DNA of 64,000 nucleotides from Telmatactis stephensoni (Eukaryota; Cnidaria; Anthozoa; Actiniaria; Isophelliidae): contig JALIZF010001595.1 of assembly GCA_029948255.1 (NCBI GenBank), positions 248,001-312,000 of the forward strand, in the 5' to 3' direction. The translations under genes were made by a program, and so were the position numbers. The notes below the pieces were generated by a model. The model was given only the letters and a program-made list of their open reading frames with translations, had not been told where the DNA came from and did no database searches. Below are positions 43,301 to 56,165 of the stretch, piece after piece; the stretch's first letter is position 1, and every line of letters begins with the position of its first letter.

Positions 43301-46300
43301 CGGTCAACGCATCCTAAAACTATGTAGTTTCTTAAACATATGAAAAATGCTATTTGTTTGGTGACGGATGATCCTTTTATTATAAAATCAATCAACTGAT
43401 GAAATCTCAGTTCTGACTTCGACTTCACCACGCTCTGCGGCGAAACCACCAAAAATGTAGCATTCTTGACTGTTTCCTTTCTATAAGGGCTTTTGAAAAG
43501 ATTAGCTCACTTTGTGGGAATACGTTATTCAAGGCAATATCTTAAAGACGTTAAAGAATTAATTTCTTTGTTATTTTTGATGAGTTTTATTAAAAAAGTG
43601 AAAAGATCTGCTAGCTATAGATTGATCTATTCATACCGATGAGATAAACCCCAGGCGTCTGCAATATTAAAATATAATGGGTTTTTGTTCAACGGCATAT
43701 TCTTGATTTTATGCTCAATCGAGTTGTAAGAAATAAATGTAAAGAAATCCAGTGTTTTAAGAAATAAATGTATCAGAAGCTCAAGAACACAAAAGCTGTT
43801 TATTTCTTTTCAAAATCCCTTGACATAATTTCTAGCATCATTCGGATTTATTCATTTCTGTTAAAATTGAGACTCGACTTATGCTAAACGCTCATTGTTG
43901 AGGATTTGGTTGGCTTAAATAAACACATATGTTCTCGACAAAATCCATTGTTCTTTATTCTTACCGTAGTTGGTATTACCAAACAAAATCCCGCCACAAG
44001 CCAATTTTTCTGTACATCAATCCCCCTATCTCATGACTTATTGAACAGTCGACGTTGGCGTCAGTCATCGGAAATGAAGCCAGATTTTTAACAATGCGAT
44101 TCGTCTTTAACCTAAAACACCTATAAAAAAGACTTTGACACATTGGAAAGTAAAGTAATTTAGTGGTGGATTTTCATACTAGATGGAGAAAACACCAACC
44201 TAACAGTTAATTGCGAAGTTGCAAAAGTGGGCGGAGGATATCATAGGACTGAACCAAGACATTCTGATCTTTTTATCATTGTTCTAAAGTATTCATATGA
44301 CCAAAATTCTTGCGGTTTGGAATCACGCCCTGATCACAACGTTGTATTGAAAAGCAGATGCAGTAAAGACGTATGAATCCGACTTGATTAGCTTGACTAG
44401 TGCACGTGTGAAATTACTACACAGCTCTCCAACTGAATGAAGATTATTACAATGTGTCAATTTAACTAGCATAGTATCATTTCATTAGGGAGTGATACCG
44501 TGTCATTACCGCAACACTTACGAAAGCTTTCTTGAAGATTCTTTCATCAGTGATAGAATTGCTCATTGATAGTAGACCGGCTGGCAGACTGACGCAAGGA
44601 TTCACGGGACGCTGTGGCCGTGGGTAGCCTTGTGAAAACTCCCCAACCAAATTCGCAACACGCTGTACAAATTAATTTCATATTACTTTAAATAACTACT
44701 TGATTAAAAAATCAACCATATAACAATAGTGCGATAAAAAGGTGTGTTTTCAAGCAATACCGCAAAGCACGCTGCTTCGATGAGCTTTTATCTCGATATG
44801 ACGTCAATGATTAGCACCCTGTCAGTTTGACCAGCGGTCTTGTTAAGGGTTTCATTAGGCGTATACACGTTCTTTATGAAATATCAATATTGACCATGTT
44901 TTTGATTGAGCGTGGTGAAGATGCGTTAATACTGAATCTACCAAATGACCAAATCTACGCCGCTCCAAATACGTGGCGTTGGACATACGCTTTTTAGGAA
45001 CAAGAATATTCATCAAAGGACTTACTAATTTAGAGCGGTCGTTACGGAACGCGGACCAAATTAAAAGCAGCAATTTCGAATGAGTAAACCAATGGTTTGG
45101 ACGGAGATGAGCTGTCAGTTTCGATGTTGATATCAATCTTACGATCATTCGTAAAAGTAAATAATTACTGCAAACACTTCACTTAATGTGCAGATCAACG
45201 CGTAGTTCGTTGATTACACAAGCTATAGTCAAGCACTATGGTGAATTGTACGCACAAGCTTACAGATCAAGAGATTGAAATAATCTAAATTACATTTATA
45301 TCCAAAATAGTCCTTTTCTGTTACAATTCAAATGTAATTCCATACAATTAATTATATTTTCCTTCTCTGTTATCAATTGTTTCATCTGATGTTTGATATT
45401 CGACAGGAATTCAATTTTTCTGAAATAACAGTGACTGCCAACCTACCATTTTGTAGCTATACTTATTCTTAAGGCGAAGCTTGAATATTATAAGCCACAT
45501 TTAATTGTCGTAATTTTGTACAAACATTTCCTTTCTAAAACACTCAGAAACACTTAACGGATTAAATATCTCGATCTAGAATTTTCAAAAAAACGTGAAC
45601 GTTCAGTTTTAGCACAACTTTTATCGTCTCGCCTCGAAAAAGATTTCTGAATCATCAATTCAAATCGAAAGTAAGCATTATTACGCCTTTCTTCCTGATA
45701 TTTAAATTAAGAACTTTGTGGTGGTTATACTGCTATTTGCTATATGTCAGTCAAAATGTGGTTCATTGACATATTCAAAAGCTAGTTCTTATTCAATGGT
45801 TTCCGACCATAAAAAATGTTGATACTAGCTAGTGCTTCTAAATTTAGATTGTATTTAAAACCTGAGTTTTTTAAGATAGTGCTTTTTAAATCTGATTGAA
45901 GACTAGCTTTAATGAAGACAACTGGGTTTTCTCTTGACAGAAAAGTGCAAGCACAAGCAATATACACAGAATAAATAGTAAGAATATTCGGGAAAACACA
46001 CGTACTACTTACGATCGAGTTCACGTTTCGGCTATGCTTGTGTTAGCCTGCTGTTTCACTAGTGAAAAGCAAGTTGTACTTTTCACCGAGTAGTGCAGCA
46101 AAAACAACAACAACAACAACAATATACTGTAAAATTCAAAAATGGTTTTGTATCTGTAAAGCTGTCTGACGGTATTAATATCATCGGCAGTGCAATATCT
46201 ATTTTCACGTGAAAATAGATATGCATTAACTTCTCGTACAAAGGCGCACAGACGAAGCTCAACGCAATACATATAGCAACATTTAACGTTCGTTCCTCTT

Positions 46301-46344
46301 CACACGGATGGTGCACCGTATATTCTCCATCTTAAGGGTATTAA
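40353..46344. other. Long non-coding stretch
   Basis: About 6 kb without a supportable gene. The frames at 40829-41152, 42182-42493 (103 residues), 44855-45148 (97 residues, minus) and 45782-46316 (minus) lack recognisable domains or splice context, and the last runs through CAA-type repeats. A GAAATAAATGTA duplication lies at about 43727-43772. Confidence 0.4.
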
Positions 46345-46398
46345 TCAAACAAACAAAAAAACAAAACAAAAACAAACAAACAAACAAACAAATAAACA
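46345..46398 (+). repeat. (AAAC)n imperfect microsatellite
   Basis: AAAC units with interruptions by longer A-runs. Confidence 0.9.
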
Positions 46399-49300
46399 GA
46401 TACTGAACAAACAACAAAAACCAGAATACCGATGAAGTAGAACCCGCCACAGAAATGTCACACTGAATGAATGATTCATCAGCTAAGGCATTCTAGTCCA
46501 AAGACTAACTGTCCTAACAAGGTTTATGGGGTGAACAGCGAATGACGTTTGGCGTTTGCAAGAACTGTGGGTCACCAAAAATTGTTTATTACTACTAAGC
46601 AAAATAACCCTAAAAAAGTCCCATGTAATATACTCAAATAGAACGACGGGTAGGAGTTTACTGACGATGTAAATGCTTCTTTTTACTTGTTGTCACCTAC
46701 AAATAGTAAGGATTTCTTTATTATACTCAGTGGTAAAAACGTCTAAACTTTGCAATCCTGATTGCTCTCTATCCATCGTTGACGTCATCTTAACACAGTT
46801 TAATTTGCATAAAAAAACTTATAGTATTCGCAGGCTAACCAATTAAATAGTTGATTGAATAATGTAAGAAATCTGATTGTAGTTTCCATGTTTCCATATC
46901 ACTAAAGTTAGCTAGTCAATCGGTCCACAATATCAGAACAGTGTTCTTAAGAAAACGAAGAGGAGCTACCAGCCAGTCATAAAGGCATATTAGTAAAACA
47001 TATAGAAACCATTCACGATCAAAGATTTAGCTTTTGTCATCTTTACTGAGGGATAATATAGTTCATCGGAAAGGTCATGTTCAACAATACTTTGAGAGGT
47101 TTAAAAAACTTTAACTACCACCAGACTCGCGGACGCAATTATATATATTCACTTTACAATCCTGCAACCACGGTTTGACATACGTCATTTACCATTAGCC
47201 ATTCATTCCTTAAGTTTTTGATAAGCATGTGCTCGAGATTCCTGTGTTATAGTTCTGAATCGACTCTTCTGTTCCCTGACACGATTCACTTGGTTCGTTT
47301 CAGAGGATATCGGTATTGATTGATGTAATTTCCAACATGGAATGACTAGAATATATGTACAGCAATAGGGGTACTATTGTACAACGAACTGACGATTGGG
47401 CTGACGGTACAGCTTGGCTCTGGGAATATCATTATTACAAAAGCGATAAGCCTTAGGGCTTCCAATCAAACCTCTTCGCCATATAAATAAAAGAAAGTGA
47501 AATTAATTGCTTTACTATATCTTTTCGTCGATCCCTTCAAAGATGGAGAATCCTTATTGGTTAATATGCTCAATCGTAAAGCCATAAATGACTTATTTTT
47601 CTCGAGTAACCTCGAATTTTTCGCATGAAAACTGAATTAGTTGATAATTTTTGCTTTTCAAAAATTAAATTAAATTTTTAATCTAACTTGTTTTCAAAAT
47701 GGCGGCTGTGAAATCAACACCGCCCTGATGTCGTAGTTACAGCTTGTGAGTATATTATGAAAATGAATTTCATATCCAAAACAAACGTCTAATTGTCCCT
47801 TCAGCTTCAAAAGAGAGTAAAACTAGTAAAGGGAAACGCGTTTCGAAAGTCCTGTTATTTCAGTTTTTGCATTATTTTGTGTAAAAACGAACTCAATCAG
47901 ACTTTGAACTTTGCGTGCTGTAATTACTTTAAGCCAATGGTTTTTTTTGCAGTTGTCTCCCATTTTCACATTATGAAGACATGCTGGCGTTGCTCTAATA
48001 AACAGACAAAAATAATAAAAAATGAATGCAAGAAATGGGTTACTGGCTTATTTCCTTCTAAAACCAATATCCTGTAATTGATTAAACTTCGCGAATATTT
48101 TTCCTGATTAGCTTTTACAGCAAAGCAACTTGATTTTCTGGCATCTCAATACATCTAACTTTAACGCTTATACTTATTTATAATTCATGAAATTTTAATC
48201 TCTCAGCTGAGAGTTTTCTCAGCACTTTTCAATGTCATCAATTAATGTTGCTACAATTGCTTAACAAAGTATCAGAAAAATAATTACACCGGATTCAATT
48301 TATCAAATGAAACATCTTTGCATTAAATCTACTACAGTCGGTATCAGGAACTAGCTTATAAGGAAATTAAGGCAAATTCCCTGAAAAGCATTTTCGTTAA
48401 TTAGTGTGTTTACCTGCTATTAACAACATCCATTGAACCTTTTAAAATCAATCTTTATCTGAGATAAGGGATAGGAATTAATTATGCATGGCAGGAAGTC
48501 TTCAATAACATGGATACACAACTCGAGCTTGTGCTACATTTTTTGAAACAATAAAGTATGAAAACCCATGCATTTCAAAAACTATTTACATGAAATGTAG
48601 CAATAACGTGAATCATCAACTCACGGAAATCTCGTGTTTGAAAAAGCAAAATTGAAAAAAAAAAACTGACGTTAAATTAAAGATTCCGCTATCTTTCAAA
48701 AGCTGGTACACACACACATACACTCCACTGGCATGGTTTCAGTTCGTGGCTATCGGGCAAAAAGTACAACAATTGTACAAAATATTCTCCGTAAGCTTTG
48801 ATCTAAAATCTTTGTTTAGAGGGAGTGTAATAACAGTGTAAGCAAGCACTTTTATCACTTGTTTCGTGGCATCGTTTTTAGGTTAATTAGTACTTATTTT
48901 GTAGCGATAATATCGTGAATTAAGCATACTCTGAATTCATGAAAGCTGCGGTAAAAGTTAAAAAGAATTAATAAAAAATATAAAATGAATTTCACGAAAT
49001 CCTTTTTTCCACGAGAATTCACATCTCGTAATTAACAACATTATCTTCCGAGACAAAAACTATTAGTGGGTTAGCCAGAAAATGACAAGGCTACCAACCA
49101 CAAATTGACTGATGCGCTGAAAAACAAGGCGTCTGATCAGTTTTACTGACTGATACTCATTGATAAGGCATACTATGTCATGTATGTAATTGAGGTTGTT
49201 TCACAGCTGCAAAGTTGTTTTGAAACAGTTAAGTGACTTACATTATTAAACGTACACTCATTTCTAAAAGGTTGTCTTTCGTGGAATTGAACTGAGGGTT

Positions 49301-49912
49301 TTTTTCAGATTTCAATTCAGATAAATGATAATGCTTTATTCAAACTGGTCTTCACTGGAAAAGGTATAGATCTTGGGGTGTCCTGTAAATACCAGAATGA
49401 CATACAACTACACCAGATTTTACATGTATGGAATCAGCTGGTCAATTTTGTTCAAACGCAGGAAACCATTTAACAGCCGGTTCATAAAAGTAGTCAGCCA
49501 AAAAGATTGTGATCAAACGAGAACGTAAGTCGACATAAGTTTCCACTTAGCTTGATTCTCGTTTGATATACTTGCAATGACTTGCGGCTTTACGAAGTTT
49601 TGTCATCTCGTTTGAAAAGTCACCGTGCTACACTTCTTAAGTTGTTTTTTCGTTTTTTAGTCCATATTTTTGAGCAATTCCTCTCCAAAATAACTGAAAT
49701 AAAAACAAACCGGATTTGCTCATTGTCCTTCAGGAAGCTGGTGTTGCTGTAAATGAAACCCTTGATTCATATCACAAATCCAATCTCGGCTACGCCCACG
49801 TTTTTACAAAGCGCTCGTAACATGCTAAAGTGGTATGTAGTAAAAGTGGTTCTTGCGTAACTTTGGTACTAATATGATGAACGTACAGTAAACTACTTCA
49901 TAGAGTATATAT
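46399..49912. other. Non-coding stretch
   Basis: No gene recognised. The 94-residue plus frame at 47793-48077 has scattered cysteines but no signal peptide, domain or spacing like the two secreted peptides. Confidence 0.4.
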
Positions 49913-50059
49913 GTTATTTACTGGCTGGAAGGTCCTGATAGGGAAAAACTGTGCCCGAGGTCTTGTTTATACGGAACGAGGACGTAGGCCGAAGTCCGTT
50001 TTAAAGACCGAGGGCACAGTTTTTTCCTATCTGGACCGACCTCAAAGCCGGTGAATAAC
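49913..50059. mobile_element. Fold-back element
   Basis: The outer TTATTTACTGGCT / AGCCGGTGAATAA and inner GGGAAAAACTGTGCCC / GGGCACAGTTTTTTCC are inverted copies around a GC-rich centre (ACGGAACGAGGACGTAGGCC). Exact ends are uncertain. Confidence 0.65.
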
Positions 50060-50832
50060 GTATTTAGTTTTTCCCCTATTTGCTTTTTGCTGACTCAGAA
50101 GAAAAGAAGAGCACAGCGCATTTTAACTTGGAATTAATTAAGATAAACTTGAAACAGCGAATACTAACCGCAACAAACATGAACTTTAATTTAGAAAAAA
50201 GCTTTTGGATACGTTTATTTCCATAATTTTCGCAAGGTCTTGATAAAAAGTTTACTTAATTAAAATCAGTTGTTTGGTAATTGTAATTATGTCTTTTAAA
50301 ATATATACAAGAAACACCAAGTTGCAGGAAAACCGTCACGTTAACTGTCAAAATGTTTCACGAAAAACAATCATAGGCGACGAAAAATTTCATCAAAAAC
50401 TAAAGGAACACATGAATCTCACAGTAAATACCTTGAGAAGCAAATTGTCACTAGTGACTATGACTTTTTTTCAGTCAAACTTAGTACTTTTTGACACTGA
50501 AGTTGAATTCCTTAGGTCCCTTGTTTTTCGAAGAGAATAATTTTCATCTGCCTTTTGGTGGACTTTTTTAGTGATGGTTGAACGATTTTTTGCTGCTTTT
50601 TAATACGAAGTTTTTTCCTCATATCGTCCATCGAAGCGACTCCGGCCAAGTGTACTTGCAGAAACAACGAAGAAAAATATTTTTGGAGCAATCTGACCCA
50701 ATTAATTAGCAAAACACAAATCCAAAAAAGTAGAAAATTCAATTTGCAGTTTTATCTGGCCTTTTAAACTCTTGAATTCGTTTTATGTTCCTTTTTGGTG
50801 TTTTGGATTTTCACAGCGTGTCGGTCAGTATC
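50060..50832. other. Non-coding stretch
   Basis: Frames at 50274-50540 (plus) and 50512-50742 (minus) have no recognisable content. Confidence 0.4.
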
Positions 50833-50905
50833 GGTTCTGGATGGGACTCTAACCCAATATCCAAGATTCTCCACGTAGCTATACTTAACCGCTGAGCCAT
50901 CATGC
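50833..50905 (-). mobile_element. tRNA-derived SINE head or tRNA pseudogene
   Basis: On the minus strand, GATGGCTCAGCGGTTAAG is a good polymerase III A-box of the Leu/Ser tRNA type and GGGTTAGAGTCCCATCC a good B-box, about 35 bp apart. The stems do not make a complete tRNA, and no 3' SINE body could be traced. Confidence 0.5.
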
Positions 50906-51374
50906 ATTTCTTTACAAAATAAATCGCTTATGTGTTATTTCATTGTTATAGATCTTACAACCCCAGAAACAAAGAAGTGAATCTGTCAAACAAACGCCAA
51001 AAATATTTGTCCCTATTTGAGCAAAACGTCACTGTAAATAAATAAATTACTAACACGGTTTTTTTATTATTTTCTTAGGCGGGAGGACCCGATTCGGCGG
51101 TTCGTTCTGAACATGTTTTCTTTTCGGTTATTTTTATGTGCATGGATTAACATCTTTTTATTCCTTCTCCAATTTAAATGTATAGGATATAACTGTTGTG
51201 AAGCGTGATTTAATTTACTGATGTCGAACTAAAATAACTGACATCAATTTTTCGGCGATGACATTTCAAACTCATTTCTCCAGCAACTCTACATTTTCAA
51301 ACCGTACTGATGTCTTAATCGATACATCAAAAGTTGTTCGGTGAAGTTATAAACATATTCCTTTGGAAACCATA

Positions 51375-51475
51375 TTTTCATTTATTTATTTATTTATTTA
51401 ATAGTTATTGTAAAGCGCCATAGAGTTTTAGATATGGTGCTTTATAAATTTAGAATTTATTTATTATTATTTTTT
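51375..51475 (+). mobile_element. LINE/SINE 3' tail fragment
   Basis: (TTTA)n, then TGTAAAGCGCCATAGAG and ATGGTGCTTTATAAAT with (ATT)n. This paired 'GCGCC...GGTGC' stem before TTTATAAAT is a known shape of L2/CR1-like 3' ends. Confidence 0.5.
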
Positions 51476-52600
51476 CTTCGACAAATATTAAAAAGTAACA
51501 TTGCCAGCGCCTCCTAAGCTCGTTCAAGCTTGCCTATAAGCTTATGTCCAAAACAAAAGCTGCAGACCTTCTCTCCGTTTAGTTTTAGGTGTTTTGAAGC
51601 TTTGTAAATCAATAAGTGCCAAGCATAATGACGGTTTTGTCCCCTCTCTATACCAGAATCCTTTACGAGTGACTTTTGTTCGGTATTTAAAACTATTGTG
51701 CTTGTGTTACGGAACATAATTTTGGTCAATTTTGGGAATGTTAAAATATCATTAGCATCTTCTAATATTTCATGATATTGGGTATAGGAAATTGCGTGTA
51801 GTTGTTGAACTCAGCTGTTGACCTTATCAACGAACTTTGTTTGAGGTCAAAGTCAGAACCATCATGTTTTACCATCGACCAGGTCAGAGACATATGTCTC
51901 ACCATTGATCACGTATAAGTTTGACCAGGAAGATTAAATTTGAAACAACAGCTGTTGACTTTGACCCTCAACTGTTGATCGTACCAGTCAGTCCGCGTTG
52001 CGCAGTAGAAGACTTAATCTGGTTAATTATAGATTGGCACACCCTTATTATTGCCTAAAAGACTACATGCTTAAACCTATTCACAAGTAGGTTGTCTATG
52101 ATTAAAACCTAAATTCTGTTGCGCAAATCTTATCTCTATATATAGTGTTATCCTTACCTGCCAATCAATCGTTGAATGATTCTTCTTATAACTAGGGCGC
52201 ACAAAATTACAAAGAAATGATTTCAAAAATTTTTTTTAATCGTCGATATCTCAAGAAAAAAAATTAAATGTTCAAAACCCGACCCGGTTCATGTATCTTT
52301 AATGCTTAACCTTTCATTTGGTACATAATTTATCAGTTAGAGTAAAACAAAACCTCCGTCACTTTGACGATATATTTGGACGACTATCATTTGGTATATT
52401 TACGGTATTTTCCAACTTTGAGCCCATGATCTACTTCCGTTTTATGCACTAACGAGAAAAAGCCCACGATGTTTTGAATAGATGAATGAATTACGAAGAC
52501 TTTGTGTTTGTCAGGATACATGATGATTTAGTCCCGTTATTTTCGAGGATTTGATCGAGAAGCTCATCAAAATCTCAGATACATGTCAGATAGGTCATTT
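51476..52600. other. Non-coding stretch
   Basis: A TTGACC/GGTCAA-rich patch lies at about 51815-51985 (several copies of TGTTGACTTTGACC-like words), possibly a degenerate repeat. No gene recognised. Confidence 0.35.
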
Positions 52601-52738
52601 AACCAACCAACCAACCAACCAACCAACCAACCAACCAACTAACCAACCAACCAACCAATCAACCAACCAACCAACCAACCAACCAACCAACCAACCAACC
52701 AACCAACCAACCAACCAACCAACCAACCAACCAACCAA
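52601..52738 (+). repeat. (AACC)n microsatellite
   Basis: About 34 AACC units with two point changes; the Asn-Gln-Pro-Thr translation through it is an artefact. Confidence 0.97.
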
Positions 52739-52950
52739 AGATCGAGATATAACAATTAAGGAAAATACAGCCCGACATTTTCTAAATCTTTATATCAAAA
52801 CACATAATGGGTTATTAATTATTCATGGTACCGTATTCCTACTCTGAACGAGTTAATATATAAAAACAATCCTTACATGGCTATATTTTCATGCTATGGC
52901 TATGCTACTGGTTCTTTGATTTATTTAAACATATTTCTTGTTGTTATTTA

Positions 52951-53245
52951 AGGAATATAAAACGCGCGCGCATGTCTCTGTACTGTGATATAAACACGAT
53001 GGAAGATGTAGAGCAAGAGCAAAGCAAGCTTAGCAACGAGGCGTAGCCGAGTGTTTCTCTTGCTTTTCGAGTGCTCTACATCTTCCAGAGTGTTTATATC
53101 ACAGTACAGAGATATAAGCGATCGTTTTATATTGCTTTTATAAAATATTTTCGACGTTTTTGTGCGAGCCATGTCTCTGTCCTCTGATATAAACACGGTA
53201 GCCAGCCAATCAGCGCGCGCGTTATATCTCAAGTATTTTATAAAT
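52951..53245. mobile_element. Fold-back element with CGCGCG ends
   Basis: The left TGTCTCTGTACTGTGATATA... and GATGTAGAGC blocks are mirrored at about 53075-53115, and a third copy of the outer block follows at about 53170-53210. The right end CCAATCAGCGCGCGCGTTATA and terminal TATTTTATAAATG are like those at 21131-21616. The minus-strand frame covering it is arm read-through. Confidence 0.7.
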
Positions 53246-55774
53246 GTCCAAGTACTTCCTACAATAGTGCTGTATCCAGAAAATCTTAAATAAAATACAA
53301 TAAAGTGGAACTTGTTCACAATGCCAAATTTTCGACTTTATTCAAAAGCTTTCACCAGGGCAAATATTTTATAAATATATATTGTATATTGTATAAATAC
53401 CGGCAAATCTACTGTTGACGTAAAATACAGCAAATCTTCATTTTGCAAAGAAAAGAAAAACCCTGGCACGAATCGATGATGTCCACATACATCACAAATC
53501 ATTCGATGAACTTTTCAAAATATTTCATTCTTAACAAGGCATAATAATATACAACAATATATTAAGTAAACCACAGACATTTTATTCCAGTGAAGTGGCG
53601 ATGTTTTAGGAATCAATCGATAGTACTTCGGGAATCACTTCGGGAATCAAACACATTACCGTGATGCAGTTCGAACTCACTCACGAACCTCGTCCTCGAA
53701 CACATCACTGTGATGCAACTGACTATTCACTACGCGCATGCTCCGAACTTGATGTATTTTGCATCGCTCGCTCGTCGTACACGTAATATGAGTCTAAATC
53801 GTTTTTCTAGTATAAATATTTGTATTTCACGGAAAACCTTGAAAAAGGTTGAAGTGTTCGTGCCTAAGGGGGACAGACAAGCAAATAATTTTAAACTATC
53901 ACTTTGGGTCCCAGAAGTTTACAGTAATACGCAAGTGAATGATTGAGTGACACTTCCAATAACTCGCCGATTTGCAATCCACGAGTAAAAAATGTTCTCT
54001 TTTCTTATTAACTCGTGGATTGTAAAATATTGCAAAGCCTACGTGCTGTTGAAGTCTAAAGACATAGTTTCGATTACCGGGTTATACAAAAAATTCACTG
54101 ACATTCGATAGCAATATGTAGTGAGGTTTCCGTTCTCAAAACATTTTGCTAATCAAGAGCTTCGTCGCGTAGATTTAATTACTACGCTGAAATATTGAAT
54201 CTCTTAAACAGTATATAAGTCGTCTAAAAACCATGCAAAGCTACAATATAAATTATTAAGTATTTACCATAGGTTCGGTACTTTACATATGGGATTTAAA
54301 TGATCCACACGCAATTCACACGCTTTTTAGAACAAAATACAAAGTTTTTGCATTATTGCTTCAACATATCTGGTAAATATCTATGGATTGTACAGGCATA
54401 GCGGTAAAACTGCAAAGCTGCTCGGTTTTCATACAATTTTCATGAATCGACAACTGTAACCGTTACGTTTACAATCACAAGAAAATAAAGAAACTATAAC
54501 ACATATATAACAATATATAAAACAGAAATGTGAATAAGGCATTGAAATGAAATGAATTGAATTGAATGTCAGTGAATTTTTTGTATAACCTAGTAATCGA
54601 AACTCGAGACAACTCGGCAGACATCCAGGATAAGCTAAAACATTTAATATTTCTTAATATATATAATCAATCTTTATTGCATCTTCCACGTCAAGTTATT
54701 TGCTCTACTATAACTTACCAGTTAGTTCTGAGTGCTTTTAATTTTATTCTAGCGGTTGACTTCAAACAGTTTAATTTCTTCAAAGATATCTGGTAATTTG
54801 TAATATGATTTTTAATGACTGGCTTCAAACTGTTTTATCTCAGTCATAACTCTGAAGATTACTTTATTGCTGGACAAACAAAGTCTTCGGTGCTCTTTCA
54901 AACATTGAAGGTATTGTAGAAATCCCGGGGGGGTAGAAATAGCCTCGAGAATTAAAACATCCTCTATATGCTAAGTAAGATGTAATGAAGTTCACTCAGT
55001 GGAAATCGACTCAGAGGAAAATTCAGAATCAGCCCGAACACCGGTCATCAATTTACGTATCAGGGAATATGTGTTTGTTTGTTTAACATTTGAGAAATTG
55101 CTATATCGATTCTATTCTATCTGAATACGGAAATGAAAAGTTATCACAATGGATTTCAAATAGCACAGGCTATCTCATTGATATTTTTTTATTTTCTCAA
55201 TGTTAGCCTCTTTAATTCTTTCGAAAATTATTTGATCTGTACAGTCGGTATTTCAGTTTTCTATATTCATTCATTCATAAAACAGCAGTAGTTATTTCAG
55301 TTTTTCTTGCCTTTAATTTAGTTTTTTAACAATTAACCATATCTCAGTCAGTATAAACCATAAACCAATGGCTTAATTGGTTGTTAAGATTATAAGGTTT
55401 TAAGTGAAAATATTTACATGGTTCACTATATTTCATGTCTTGTGAAAGACGACTTCCAAGGCTACTAGATGGCTACTATGCTAATAATACTTAAAGACGT
55501 TTTAAGTCCGTATAAACCTTATAAAAAAGGCGCCGTTTGGCTACCAGTTTGACATATACTAGGCAATTTTGAATGACACTTCAAGTAGCTACTCACTTTG
55601 GTAAAAAACGTAATTTACAAAGTCAAGTACATCCTCGATCGTTCTAAGAAGCACTACAAATAAAAATCCCAATGTTCCTTAGCGGATGCTATTGTGTGAT
55701 AGAATAAACTTAATTGATAAATGGCTTGAAGAAACAAGGGGAATCAAATTGCCACTGACTAACTGAGTAGACTT
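53246..55774. other. Non-coding stretch
   Basis: Contains a small hairpin at 53975-54022 (CAATCCACGAGT / ACTCGTGGATTG) and a G-run at 54927-54933. The 78-residue plus frame at 53710-53946 has no recognisable domain. Confidence 0.4.
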
Positions 55775-55775
55775 A

Positions 55776-56160
55776 CAGGGCCGTAGCTACCTGAGGCAAG
55801 CGAGGCAGTTGCCTCGGTAAAATTTCAGATATCATTATTATTATTTTTTAGTTTTCTTAATGTCACAAACGAGTTTGTATCGAGAAACGACCACCACAAA
55901 AGAACTTCAGAACTTTGACAACGAAGGACTTTTAGCAAGGATTAGACATTATAGATATTTTCTATACTATCTCATATCCGATATGCCTTGCCAAAATGTG
56001 CAAAATTGTCGTAACTTTAATACAATAACTATGTCCGGCTCACTGAATACCTCTCAAAACGCTTGAAATTGCATTTCCGAGGGTTGGAATTTCAAAATTG
56101 CTTCCGCCTTAGACGGTCGACTGCTTCGGTAGGCATTTCAGTCTGCAGGCTACGGCCCTG
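55776..56160. mobile_element. Terminal-inverted-repeat element (385 bp)
   Basis: The ends CAGGGCCGTAGC and GCTACGGCCCTG are perfect inverted repeats. GACTT occurs just before the left end (55770-55774) and directly after the right end (56161-56165), a likely duplication offset by one base. CAGGGCCGTAGC-type ends fit non-autonomous hAT-like elements. The plus frame inside (55860-56066) has no transposase similarity. Confidence 0.75.
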
Positions 56161-56165
56161 GACTT

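Noticed and set aside
44855..45148. 97-residue minus-strand frame
   Set aside because: Composition is plausible but nothing matches a family I know and no exon boundaries are evident.
52601..52738. Possible interstitial telomere repeat
   Set aside because: AACC is a 4-bp unit, not the animal TTAGGG/CCCTAA hexamer.
52551..52847. Asn-Gln-Pro-Thr tandem peptide frame
   Set aside because: Translation of (AACC)n, with no start context or conserved flanks; four-base units would shift frame with any length change.
52948..53319. 123-residue minus-strand frame
   Set aside because: It lies over the fold-back element at 52951-53245 and has no domain similarity.
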